Shown here: one piece after another, positions 45,272 through 53,808 of the stretch | Layout of the letters: the number at the start of each line of letters is the position of its first letter | Position numbering within the stretch: the stretch's first letter is position 1 | Source: DATDIC01 sp963777625 | GTDB lineage: Bacteria; Pseudomonadota; Alphaproteobacteria; Acetobacterales; Acetobacteraceae | Assembly: GCA_963777625.1 (NCBI GenBank) | Contig: CAVZRO010000001.1 | Coordinates: forward strand, 434,001-498,000 | Direction of reading: 5' to 3' | DNA length: 64,000 nucleotides | Position numbers and translations under genes: made by a program | The notes under the pieces: model-generated | The model's input: only the letters and a program-made list of their open reading frames with translations | The model's database searches: none | What the model was told of the DNA's origin: nothing

Positions 45272-45946
45272 ATGGGCATGCTGGTGGGTGAGGCGGTGGT
45301 GGCGATCTGGAATGGCATCGCGCCAGAGGGACGTGCGCAGTTCTATAGCTGGCACATCAACGAGCACATGCCGGAGCGCGTCGGCATTCCCGGCTTTCTT
45401 CGAGGTCGGCGCTATGCCGCCCTGGACGCCAGCACGCATCCGGAGTTCTTCACGCTTTATGAGGCCGATACGATCGAGGTGCTGAAAGGCTCCGATTACG
45501 CCAACCGGCTGAACGACCCGACCGCCGGCACGAAAGCGGCCACCGCACAGTTCCGCAATACCAGCCGCGCTCTCGCGCGGGTGCTGGAAACGCGCGGGCC
45601 TGGCATGGGCGGGGTGATGCTGACCATTCGTTTCGACACCGATGAGCGCTCCGCCGGGCCTCTGGCGACCGCCGTGCGCGAGGTGATGCGCGGGGCGCGG
45701 CTGACCGGAGCTCATCTCTGCCAGGCGGACCAGGGAGCTTCCGCGATCCGTACCGCCGAAACCGGCGGTCGTACGGATATCGAGGTGGCTCCTAACTGGT
45801 TCGTCCTGTTGGAAGCGACCGATGCGGCGGCACTGACCGCGATCGATGTGGAAGGCGCGCTGATCGCCGCCGGTGCCCGAGGATCGCTTCAGCTCGGCCT
45901 GTACCGGCTTGAGTACACACGTAACAAAACGAGGTTTGCCGCATGA
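45272..45946 (+). CDS. Dimeric alpha-beta barrel protein (EthD-like/DUF4286-like)
   Basis: A 224-residue protein with two ferredoxin-like halves. AIWNGIAPEGRAQFYSWHINEHMPERVGIPGF resembles the EthD/DUF4286 opening with a conserved HxxEHMPERV, and a second half begins VMLTIRFDTDE. Relatives bind small aromatic or heme-derived ligands. The start is ATG 45272 or 45278, with GCGGAGAAAG upstream. It overlaps the next dehydrogenase gene by 4 bp, so it acts in the same pathway. Confidence 0.65.
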   Translation: MGMLVGEAVVAIWNGIAPEGRAQFYSWHINEHMPERVGIPGFLRGRRYAALDASTHPEFFTLYEADTIEVLKGSDYANRLNDPTAGTKAATAQFRNTSRALARVLETRGPGMGGVMLTIRFDTDERSAGPLATAVREVMRGARLTGAHLCQADQGASAIRTAETGGRTDIEVAPNWFVLLEATDAAALTAIDVEGALIAAGARGSLQLGLYRLEYTRNKTRFAA

Positions 45947-46998
45947 TTCGTGTAGGTATTGCCGGGCTCGGCCGTATCGCGGACCTGCATTTCCGGGGCT
46001 ACCGTAACAATCCGGAGGCTGCCGTGGTCGCCATCTGCGACCGGAACCCGACGCGGCTCCAGCGCCGCCGGGCCGACTTCCCGGATGCCGCGCCGTACAC
46101 CGACTACGCCGCATTCCTGCAGCACGAGATGGACATGATCGAGCTGCTGTCGCCACATCCGGTGCATGCAGTGATGGCCGAGGCAGCCTTCGCCCGCGGC
46201 CTGCATGTCAGCGTACAGAAGCCGATGGCGATGAGCATCGCGGAGTGCGACCGGATGATCGCAGCGGCCAAATCCGCCGGCCGCCACCTGAAGCTGTTCG
46301 AGAATTACCTGACCTATCCACCGCTCGAGAAGATGAAGGAACTGATCGAAGACGGGGCGATCGGCCGGCCCTTGCACATGCGGATGCGCACCCTGCATGG
46401 CGATCCTGCGGGCGCCTGGCCGACGGAGCCGGAAACGCAGGAATGGCGCTACGCCCTGACCCAGGACCGGCGGCACGGTCGCCTGACCTTCGACGACGGA
46501 CACCATAAGCTGGCGACCGCAACGTGGCTGTTCGGCCCGGTCGCGGAAGTGTTCGCCCGGATCGACTGGCGGGAAACCGGTCGGGGGTTCGTCAATTCGC
46601 CAGCGAGTATTACCTGGCGGCATGCGGATCCGGCGGTGCACGTCATCTGGGATTGCGTCCACGTGCCGCAGATGCGCATCCGCACCGATTATTACGCCAA
46701 CGACGACAAGTTCGAGGTGATCGGTGAACGCGGGATATTGACGGTAAACCACTGCACCGGACATCTGTTGGACGAGCCAGCACTGACGCTCTATCGGGAC
46801 GGTGAAACCCGGGCCTTTCTGGACGTCGAGGACGATTGGGGTGAGAGCTTCCGACGTTCCACGCTGGCTTTCCTCGACTTGCTCAAGCGGGGAGTTGGGC
46901 GCCCCACCCTGTCCGGGGAGGATGGACGCGATCTGTTGCGCCTGGCCGACGCCATCGACCAGTCAGCCAGCGAAAACCGGCCGGTCAGTCTTGTGTGA
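45943..46998 (+). CDS. Gfo/Idh/MocA family oxidoreductase
   Basis: A 351-residue NAD(P)-dependent dehydrogenase. The N-terminal loop is GIAGLGRIADLH (GxGxxA). The EKP-type motif is SVQKPMAMSIAECD, with Gln in place of Glu but Lys retained, and FDDGHHKLATATW carries the conserved His. It is translationally coupled to the dimeric-barrel gene. It is a third member of the family in the window and is not a close copy of the other two. The substrate is unknown. Confidence 0.85.
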   Translation: MIRVGIAGLGRIADLHFRGYRNNPEAAVVAICDRNPTRLQRRRADFPDAAPYTDYAAFLQHEMDMIELLSPHPVHAVMAEAAFARGLHVSVQKPMAMSIAECDRMIAAAKSAGRHLKLFENYLTYPPLEKMKELIEDGAIGRPLHMRMRTLHGDPAGAWPTEPETQEWRYALTQDRRHGRLTFDDGHHKLATATWLFGPVAEVFARIDWRETGRGFVNSPASITWRHADPAVHVIWDCVHVPQMRIRTDYYANDDKFEVIGERGILTVNHCTGHLLDEPALTLYRDGETRAFLDVEDDWGESFRRSTLAFLDLLKRGVGRPTLSGEDGRDLLRLADAIDQSASENRPVSLV

Positions 46999-47070
46999 TA
47001 CCGGCGGCCCGAAGAGTTGACTCCTCCGAGGATCGTCGGGCCGACGGTATGATAAAAAAGGAGTTGATCG

Positions 47071-47505
47071 ATGCGTTGCCGCACTCTGTTATCGGCTGTC
47101 GTGGGCGCGATGCTGACCACGCCCGCGCTGGCTCAGCTGCAAACGGTGCATGTCGCGAATCCCTGGATGCGCTTCATCACGCCCAGCACGCCGGCCGCGG
47201 GGTATTTCACGGTAACGAACGCCGGGGGACGTCCGGTTGTGATCGTTGGGGCGTCCTCGCCTGAGTGCGCCTCGTTGATGCTGCATCGGAGCCAAAATAT
47301 CGGCGGGACCGAGCACATGGACGAGGTTCCCAGCGTCAGTGTTCCGGCGCACGGCGAGGTCCGCTTCGAACCGGGCGGATATCACCTTATGTGCATGTCT
47401 CCTTCGTCCAAGGTCGTGCCCGGCAGCCGGATCCCGGTGACGCTGACATTTCAGAACAAGCTGACAATGACAAAGGGATTCGTTGTGCGTGGGCCGAAAG
47501 GCTGA
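47071..47505 (+). CDS. PCu(A)C family copper chaperone
   Basis: A 144-residue periplasmic protein with a signal peptide ending ALAQ. The copper-binding pattern is present as MLHRS, then EHM a few residues later, and GGYHLMCM, matching the family's H(M)x10Mx21HxM ligand set. Such proteins deliver Cu(I) to the CuA centre of cytochrome oxidase. AAGGAG lies upstream of ATG 47071. No SCO or oxidase gene is adjacent. Confidence 0.85.
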   Translation: MRCRTLLSAVVGAMLTTPALAQLQTVHVANPWMRFITPSTPAAGYFTVTNAGGRPVVIVGASSPECASLMLHRSQNIGGTEHMDEVPSVSVPAHGEVRFEPGGYHLMCMSPSSKVVPGSRIPVTLTFQNKLTMTKGFVVRGPKG

Positions 47506-47560
47506 TCGCCCGGGCACGGGCCGCCGGCAGTGCTTCGCGAAAGTGAATACCGGACCAGGA

Positions 47561-47644
47561 GCCCTCCCCTAACCCCTCCCGCAAGCGGGAGGGGGATAAG
47601 CAAGAAAACTTCCCCTCCCCTTGCGGGAGGGGTTAGGGGAGGGG
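47561..47644. repeat. Long inverted repeat of a GC-rich palindromic element, likely bidirectional terminator
   Basis: Arms 47562-47585 and 47620-47643 are 24-bp perfect inverse complements (core CCTAACCCCTCCCGCAAG), separated by 34 bp. Each arm also forms a smaller hairpin with the CTCCCGC/GCGGGAG word. It lies between the convergent copper chaperone and aroKB genes. The word is shared with the palindrome inside the acyl-CoA synthetase gene. Confidence 0.8.
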
Positions 47645-47705
47645 TCACGCGGGGAGCCAACCAAATAGGGCGGTTGGTATGATTCGCGGTTTTGGACGAG
47701 TTTGC

Positions 47706-49397
47706 TCAGGCGAGCCCGGTCTCGTCGCACCCTTCATGCCGCAACAGGTCCGCGATGGCTTCCATCGGCACGTTGCGGTCGGTGAAGGCCTGGCCAATCC
47801 CCCGGACCAGCACGAACGTCAAAGCTCCGTCACGCACTTTCTTGTCGCGCCGCATGTGGTCGATCAGCCGGGTGGCGCTGAACCGGCGGTTGAGGGTGCG
47901 CAGCTCGGCTGGAAGTCCGATCGCGGCGATATGGGCGACGACCTGCTCGGCCTCCTCCGGCGGGCACAGGCCGAGGCGGGCTGAGAGGCGAAACGCCAGG
48001 CCAAGGCCGACGGCAACCGCCTCGCCGTGCAGCAGACCCCCGGTATACCCGTACTCCGCTTCCAGCGCATGGCCGAACGTGTGGCCGAGATTCAGCAGCG
48101 CCCTGCCGTCATTGGGCTGTTCCTCGCGCTCATCGGTGCCGACGATGGCCGCCTTGAAAGCGCAGGCGCGATGAATGGCCTCCGCCTGTGCCCGCGGATC
48201 GCCGCCGATGACCGCCTGGCCATTCTGTTCGCACCACGCGAACAGGCCGGCGTCCCCGATCAGGCCGGCCTTGACGATCTCGGCGTAGCCGGCGCGCAGT
48301 TCGCGGCCCGGCAGCGTGGCCAAGGTAGCGGTGTCGGCAAGGACAATACGCGGCTGGTGGAAAGCGCCGACCAGGTTCTTGCCGCGCGGCGTGTTGACGC
48401 CCGTCTTGCCACCCACTGAGGAATCGACCTGCGCCAGCAGCGTGGTCGGCACCTGGACGAACGGCAATCCGCGCAGCGTCGCCGCCGCGGCGAAGCCGGC
48501 GAGGTCGCCCACCACCCCGCCGCCCAGCGCGATAACGGCGGTGCGCCGTTCGACGCGTTGTTCCAGGAGCCGATCGACGAGCGCGGCCCAGGACTCGATA
48601 TTTTTTGAGGACTCGCCCGGCGGCACCGTGATGGAAGCGGCGGCGATTCCGGTCTCTTCCAGGCCCGCAAGCAGGGCCGGAAGATGCAGCGGCGCGACGG
48701 ACTCATCGGTCACCACGACGGCACGCTTCTGCGGCAGCACCGGAGCAAGGAGCGCGCCGGCGCGGGGGAGCAGTCCGGTGCCAATAATGACTTCGTAGCT
48801 GGTGGTGGCGAGGTTGACGGTCAGCCGGTGGGGGGCACGCCAATCGAGCACCGCGTCCAGGACACGGCTGGTGGTGGTCTCGGGAGGTTCGTCTCCGCAA
48901 TCGACGATCACATCGGCCTCGGCGTAAAAGGGGGAGCGCTGGTCGAGCAGGCGGTCCAGGATTTCGGCCGGATCGCCGCCGCTCAGCAAGGGGCGGTGAT
49001 CACGACCGGCGACCCGGCGGACGAGGGTGGGCAGCGGGCAGCGCAACCAGACGGTGATGGCCTCGGCGCGGGCCGCAGCGCGGGTATCGGGGTCCATGTA
49101 GGCGCCACCGCCGAACGCCAGCACCATGGGTTCACCGGCCAGAAGACGACGAATGACGCGCCGCTCGCCTTCGCGGAATTCGCGTTCACCATAGCGGGCG
49201 AAGATTTCCGGGATGGTGCAGCCGGCGGCCAGCTCGATCTCGGTATCGGCGTCGCGGAAGGGTAACCCGAGCCGGGCGGCGAGGCGCCGTCCGATCGAGG
49301 TCTTGCCGGCGCCCATCAGCCCAACAAGCACGATACTGCGCCCGACCAGCGCATCGGGCAGCGGCGCGGACGGCAGCAGGGCGGTGTTGCGCGACAT
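47706..49397 (-). CDS. aroKB: Bifunctional shikimate kinase/3-dehydroquinate synthase AroKB
   Basis: A 563-residue fusion for two steps of the shikimate pathway. The N-terminal shikimate kinase domain (about residues 1-180) has the P-loop GLMGAGKT (26-33), DADTEIE and FGGGAYMD. The C-terminal dehydroquinate synthase has VPTTLLAQVDSSVGGKTGVN, GGGVVGDLAGF, LNLGHTFGHALE and LLHGEAVAVG, with the Zn and NAD ligands in place. The order AroK-AroB is found in several alphaproteobacteria. The start at 49397 (MSRNTAL) is preferred over an upstream ATG. Confidence 0.9.
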   Translation of the reverse strand: MSRNTALLPSAPLPDALVGRSIVLVGLMGAGKTSIGRRLAARLGLPFRDADTEIELAAGCTIPEIFARYGEREFREGERRVIRRLLAGEPMVLAFGGGAYMDPDTRAAARAEAITVWLRCPLPTLVRRVAGRDHRPLLSGGDPAEILDRLLDQRSPFYAEADVIVDCGDEPPETTTSRVLDAVLDWRAPHRLTVNLATTSYEVIIGTGLLPRAGALLAPVLPQKRAVVVTDESVAPLHLPALLAGLEETGIAAASITVPPGESSKNIESWAALVDRLLEQRVERRTAVIALGGGVVGDLAGFAAAATLRGLPFVQVPTTLLAQVDSSVGGKTGVNTPRGKNLVGAFHQPRIVLADTATLATLPGRELRAGYAEIVKAGLIGDAGLFAWCEQNGQAVIGGDPRAQAEAIHRACAFKAAIVGTDEREEQPNDGRALLNLGHTFGHALEAEYGYTGGLLHGEAVAVGLGLAFRLSARLGLCPPEEAEQVVAHIAAIGLPAELRTLNRRFSATRLIDHMRRDKKVRDGALTFVLVRGIGQAFTDRNVPMEAIADLLRHEGCDETGLA

Positions 49398-49465
49398 CGG
49401 GGCGAACGCTAGCACACCGGGGAAGCCCGAGGCCAAAGCCCGGAGTCGTCTGACCGGAGCCCCTG

Positions 49466-49609
49466 ATGATCCGCATTTTCCTGATCGTTGTCGCAGCGGG
49501 CATCATTCTGGTGGGGATTGCCGCGCTGTTCCTGGGTGCCTTTCCGCCGACCCCGACCGAGCACCACATCGAGCGAACAGTGCCGAACACTCAGTTCAAG
49601 ACCCAGTAG
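49466..49609 (+). CDS. Small single-span membrane protein
   Basis: A 47-residue peptide. A hydrophobic helix (FLIVVAAGIILVGIAALFLGAF) is followed by a Pro-rich polar tail (PPTPTEHHIERTVPN). ATG 49466 has a GGAGCCCC stretch upstream, and the stop is 10 bp before xerD. Small single-pass proteins of this kind are common in front of xerD in related bacteria, but the function is not known. Confidence 0.6.
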   Translation: MIRIFLIVVAAGIILVGIAALFLGAFPPTPTEHHIERTVPNTQFKTQ

Positions 49610-49619
49610 GCACGGGCAA

Positions 49620-50495
49620 ATGGACCGCCATATCGAGGCGTTCCTGGAAATGCTGGCGGCGGAGCGGGGAGCGGCGCGCAATACGCTGGTGGCCTATCGG
49701 TCTGACCTGATGGATTTCCAGGCGTTCGTCGTGGGACGAGGGGCCGGGACGGCATCAGCCGATGCGGCGGTGCTGCAGGCCTATATGGCGCAGTCAGGGG
49801 CCGTCGGCCTATCGGCACGAACGGCGGCGCGGCGGCTTTCGGCGCTGCGGCAGTTCCATCGATTTCTGCTGGGAGACGGCGTGCGGGCGGATGACCCGAC
49901 GACGCTGCTGGATACGCCCCGGCTGCCGAAGACATTGCCCAAATACCTGACGGAGCAGGAGGTCGATTCGCTTCTGGCGGCAGCCCGGGAGCGAGAGGGT
50001 ATCGCGCTGACGGCGCTGGAAATCCTGTACGCGACGGGGATGCGGGTGTCGGAAATGCTGTCGCTGCGGCGCTCCGCGCTGGCCAGAGATGCAGCGATGC
50101 TGCTGATCCGCGGGAAGGGCGGGAAGGAACGGATGGTGCCGCTGTCGCCGGCGGCGCGCGACGCGGCGGGCGCGTTGGAAGAGCGCGGGCCGTGGCTGTT
50201 TCCGGGGCGGGACCGGCGGAAGGCAATGACCCGGCAAGGGTTCGCGCTGCTGCTGAAACAGGTGGCGCTGGAAGCCGGGTTGGACCCGGCGCGGGTGTCG
50301 CCGCACGTGCTGCGGCATTCATTCGCCTCGCACCTGCTGGCGCGGGGGGCGGATCTGAGAAGCTTGCAGGTGCTGCTGGGACACGCCGATATCGCGACAA
50401 CGGAAATCTACACGCACGTCCTGGCGGAACGGTTGGAGCGGCTGGTGATGGAGAAGCATCCGTTGAGGAGTGTTGAGGCGGCAGAAGGAGAATGA
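49620..50495 (+). CDS. xerD: Tyrosine recombinase XerD
   Basis: A 291-residue site-specific recombinase that, with XerC, resolves chromosome dimers at dif. The catalytic residues are Arg142 (ATGMRVSE), Lys166 (RGKGGKE), His229 and Arg232 (HVLRHSFASHLL), His255 (LLGHADI) and Tyr264 (TTEIYTH). The N-terminal SAM-like core-binding domain has the canonical ERGAARNTLVAYRSDL. The length and context next to aroKB argue for the housekeeping enzyme rather than a phage integrase. Confidence 0.88.
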   Translation: MDRHIEAFLEMLAAERGAARNTLVAYRSDLMDFQAFVVGRGAGTASADAAVLQAYMAQSGAVGLSARTAARRLSALRQFHRFLLGDGVRADDPTTLLDTPRLPKTLPKYLTEQEVDSLLAAAREREGIALTALEILYATGMRVSEMLSLRRSALARDAAMLLIRGKGGKERMVPLSPAARDAAGALEERGPWLFPGRDRRKAMTRQGFALLLKQVALEAGLDPARVSPHVLRHSFASHLLARGADLRSLQVLLGHADIATTEIYTHVLAERLERLVMEKHPLRSVEAAEGE

Positions 50496-50536
50496 TCCCA
50501 GCGGCGGGCAGCATCTGAGGTTCCGATGGTTCATGG

Positions 50537-51335
50537 CTACGTGGGTGTCGCGGCTATTTCGGAGAGGACGTGCGTGAATGGCTGGGTGGTTATGCGAAAG
50601 TCACCGCGGAACGGGTTGCTGAGAGCGATGATCAGGATAAGCACCATTGCACCCGACAGCGAGAGCGCGGCGGACATGGAAAGTTGCATCCATAAGTTGG
50701 GTGCGCAATGAGCTGAAGGCGACCGTGAGAGCCCCGCCGAAGAGCAAAACGAACCAGACGATATCGGGAATTGTCGTCTGCGCGGCAAGGAGTCTGTCCT
50801 GCCTCGCGTCCTGTAGCCGCATCAGCGCTTGCAGCAACATCGCGTGCAGATTGCCGGCCGCCAGGCTAGACGGATCGAGGGCGACCGCCGCGTTATTCAA
50901 TCGTTCAAGATAGGCAGAAACTTCATCGACCGTTCGGCCCTGCGCCTGCGCTGGCCACTCCACGTTCACCACTTCTCTGGCGTAGCCGATTATGTCGCTC
51001 CGCATCAACGACGTCTTGGGGTCCGTGAAGCCGATAGCAGCATTGTAAACGTCGAGGATGGCTGCCGCCTCTGCATAGCTTGCTGCCTTCGCCCGGTTGA
51101 AATTCTCCCAGGCCAGCATGGCGACGAACGCCAGAAGAACTGCATAGGTCACGCCAATGATCAAAAAAAGCGCCGCCGTAACTTCGTTGTGCTGGCGACG
51201 CAGACCTGCTGGCAGAATCCGACGCACGCAGAGTTCGAGAAATACAGCGCCGGCTACGGTTATGGTTATCAGCAGAAGCCCGACCGCCCAGATCGGGTAC
51301 TGGTAAACCATATCGGGGTTCATCATGAAATGCAT
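50537..51335 (-). pseudogene. DUF4239-like membrane protein, one frameshift
   Basis: A four-helix-type membrane protein of about 265 residues. The N-terminus is hydrophobic (YPIWAVGLLLITITVAGAVFLELCVRR), with HNEVTAALFLIIGVTYAVLLAF following. A soluble region and a C-terminal helix pair follow. A break near 50700 moves the end from SSLRTQ into LWMQLSMSAALSLSGAMVLILIIALSNPF, giving the true C-terminus at 50537. The function is unknown; bestrophin-like proteins have a similar layout. Confidence 0.7.
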
Positions 51336-51450
51336 GCTGACTTGGTTCTCGGGGCGGAAGCTGCGTTGAGTAAATCGGAGCGAACGGCTTGACCAGAGTA
51401 ATTGCTCGCTTCAGCAACGTTCGTTTGCGGCGATCGGGCCGTTGCCCCAT

Positions 51451-52995
51451 TCATTCGGGAACGCCTGCCTTGCGCATTCCAAGGATCAGTCGCTGCCGGT
51501 CTGTGTCTCGGCTGAACGGATAAAATTGGCATATCTTAGTGATGGTTACCTTCGGATCGATCTTGAAATACAGCTTCAATGCTTGATCCGCCTCATCAAG
51601 TTTGCCTCGCATGGAGTTGGACGCAATCGCCATGCGAAGGGCCGGCAGCCACTTGGGCTTGACGCGCAGAGCCATCTCCGCCCAGTCGGCTGCATCATCG
51701 TCACGGTTTGCGATGAAGTGCGCAAAAGCCATAGCGCTTTGTGTCAGGAACACGCGAGGATCGAGCGGATTGAGCCAGATCGCCTTGTTCAGGCTTTCGA
51801 TCGCCCCATCGGAGTCGCCGGCATATCCGCGAACCCAACCGCTTCGTTGCCAAGCGATAGCCAGGTTCACATCCAACTCGAGCGCGCGATCGACAAGCAG
51901 CAATGCACGCTCGACGCCCTTAAAGAAGTAGGCATGCGCATGTCCTGCCCAGCAGAGGGCTACGGGATCCTCGCTGCCGATGTCGGCCGCCCGTTCGACA
52001 AGCCGAGAGATTTCCTTCTCATCAAAACTCGATATCCAGTTGTTCGCCTTGCCGAGAAGATAACAGGAAGCAGCCAACCCATACGGGGTCGAGAAATCGT
52101 GATCTTTTTCCATTGCAGCGTAAAAGTGCTGCAACGCTTTTGCATTTCCGTCTTTTGTCCAATGGTTCCAATTGTCAAGACCGCGGAGGTACAGATCGTA
52201 AGCGGCGAGATTGCCTCTTGCCCTATGCTTGGCGCGATCAATCTCCGCCTTTTCAAGTTGTGGCGCGACGGCACCCATCACGCGAGTGACGATCTGATCC
52301 TGCAGTTCGAAGATGTCGGCCATCTCTCCGTCAAACCTGTCGGCCCAAAGATGATGACCGGACCCAGCTTCGATCAACTGCCCGGTAACGCGGACCCGGC
52401 CGCCCGACTTCCGCACACTGCCTTCGAGGAGGTAGCGGACGCCAAGCTCATGGGCTACTCGCTTGGTATCGACTGGCTTGTTCTTGTAGGTGAACGACGA
52501 ATTGCGGGCGATGACGAAGAATGCGCGATTGCGCGACAATGCGGTGGTAATATCTTCAACGATGCCGTCAGCGAAATAGTCCTGTTCCGGATCGCCGCTG
52601 AGGTTCGTGAATGGCAGAACCGCGATTGACGGCTTGTCGGAAATTCCGAGCGGAAGATCGATTGGGCCGATCTCGGGAGCCCCGCACTCCTCTCGAACTG
52701 CTGCCACGAACCGCAAGCCCCTGCGCGGCAGGGTTTTGATGAGCCGTTGCTCCTCGCCGCTGTCGCCCAGGGCAGCGCGGACCGCGTTGATCCGAGTGCT
52801 CAGGGCGGATTTGGAGACGATGCGTCCCTGCCAGACCGAGGCGAGAAGGTCGGCTTTGCTGACGACGTGCTCGCGGTTCCGGATCAGGTAAAGCAGCAGG
52901 TCGAAGACCTGTGGTTCGACCAAAACCACTCGGGTGCCGCGAAACAGTTCGCGGCGATCCGCATCGAACGTATAATCCTCAAACAGATAGCGCAT
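51451..52995 (-). CDS. CadC-like winged-helix regulator with TolB and TPR domains
   Basis: A 514-residue protein. The N-terminal OmpR/PhoB-type winged helix reads LVEPQVFDLLLYLIRNREHVVSKADLLASVWQG and RINAVRAALGDSG. A TolB/FlgO-like domain follows (SIAVLPFTNLSGDPEQDYFADGIVEDI, YLLEGSVRKSGG), and C-terminal TPR repeats (ALELDVNLAIAWQRSGWVRGYAGD). There is no phospho-acceptor domain or membrane helix. It resembles the broken cyclase gene at 7910-9591 in its last two domains. Start MRYLFE (52995) is chosen by family length. It is a likely transcriptional regulator. Confidence 0.85.
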   Translation of the reverse strand: MRYLFEDYTFDADRRELFRGTRVVLVEPQVFDLLLYLIRNREHVVSKADLLASVWQGRIVSKSALSTRINAVRAALGDSGEEQRLIKTLPRRGLRFVAAVREECGAPEIGPIDLPLGISDKPSIAVLPFTNLSGDPEQDYFADGIVEDITTALSRNRAFFVIARNSSFTYKNKPVDTKRVAHELGVRYLLEGSVRKSGGRVRVTGQLIEAGSGHHLWADRFDGEMADIFELQDQIVTRVMGAVAPQLEKAEIDRAKHRARGNLAAYDLYLRGLDNWNHWTKDGNAKALQHFYAAMEKDHDFSTPYGLAASCYLLGKANNWISSFDEKEISRLVERAADIGSEDPVALCWAGHAHAYFFKGVERALLLVDRALELDVNLAIAWQRSGWVRGYAGDSDGAIESLNKAIWLNPLDPRVFLTQSAMAFAHFIANRDDDAADWAEMALRVKPKWLPALRMAIASNSMRGKLDEADQALKLYFKIDPKVTITKICQFYPFSRDTDRQRLILGMRKAGVPE

Positions 52996-53169
52996 GTTGC
53001 CATTTCGAGCAGACGCGGATGGCGTGCGGGCGAAAATAGCACGGCGGCGAACGAAAAAATCAATGAAATCGTGACGACAAGGTAAGGCATTCTGAAAGCC
53101 AACCTGCAAGCCGCCCAGGCATGCTCGTCTCCGACACGATCGTCGGGCCGCAACAGCAGGAGCGCAGAA

Positions 53170-53781
53170 ATGAACCGCTATCTATTCAAATGCATACCCG
53201 TCTTATCGCTCACACTTTTGCTGTCCGCGATGGCGCTGTCGCCCTCGGTTGCGTCCGCGCAGGGGTTGCTCATCAAGCCGGTCGCCGAGAAGAAACTCAA
53301 GGAATTGCCGGCCGGCCCGCTGTTCTGGCGGATCGAGAACTTCCCGACGCTCGCGCAGGCGCAGGGTGCGGCCGGCCCGACGTCGCTGGCGGCTGAAGTC
53401 TCCGGCAAGGTCTGGTTGTTCACACTCGGTCCCCAAGGCGGTGCAACGCCTGGCGGACGTGAAGTCGTCGAGATCGGGCCGGTGCCCCCCATTACCGCTC
53501 CCGAGTATCTATTGCGCATCAACCATGCCAGTGGTCCACCCGGGGCCAAGACACTGGTGCATTCGCATTCGGGTTCCGAGGCGTTCTATGTGCTGGCCGG
53601 CCGCCTCGGACAACGAACGCCGCACGGCGTCGCTTATGCCGAGGCCGGCCAGCCGATGAATGGACATGGTCCCGGCATGGCAATGGAAGTCTTCAACGCC
53701 GGCACGACCGATCTGGACCAGCTCGTCATGTTCGTCGTGGATGCTACCAAGCCGTTCTCGGTTCCGGCGACAATGCCTTGA
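53170..53781 (+). CDS. Secreted cupin-domain protein
   Basis: A 203-residue protein with a Sec signal peptide (KCIPVLSLTLLLSAMALSPSVASA). The cupin barrel has a metal-site pattern H-x-H-x-G-x-E (VHSHSGSEAFYVLAGRL) and a second His near HGPGMAMEVFNAG. It is probably a periplasmic metal-dependent cupin; the substrate is unknown. The upstream region between 52996 and 53169 separates it from the divergent regulator, which may control it. Confidence 0.75.
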   Translation: MNRYLFKCIPVLSLTLLLSAMALSPSVASAQGLLIKPVAEKKLKELPAGPLFWRIENFPTLAQAQGAAGPTSLAAEVSGKVWLFTLGPQGGATPGGREVVEIGPVPPITAPEYLLRINHASGPPGAKTLVHSHSGSEAFYVLAGRLGQRTPHGVAYAEAGQPMNGHGPGMAMEVFNAGTTDLDQLVMFVVDATKPFSVPATMP

Positions 53782-53808
53782 CCCGGGGAGAATCCGTCAT
53801 GGCGCTTG

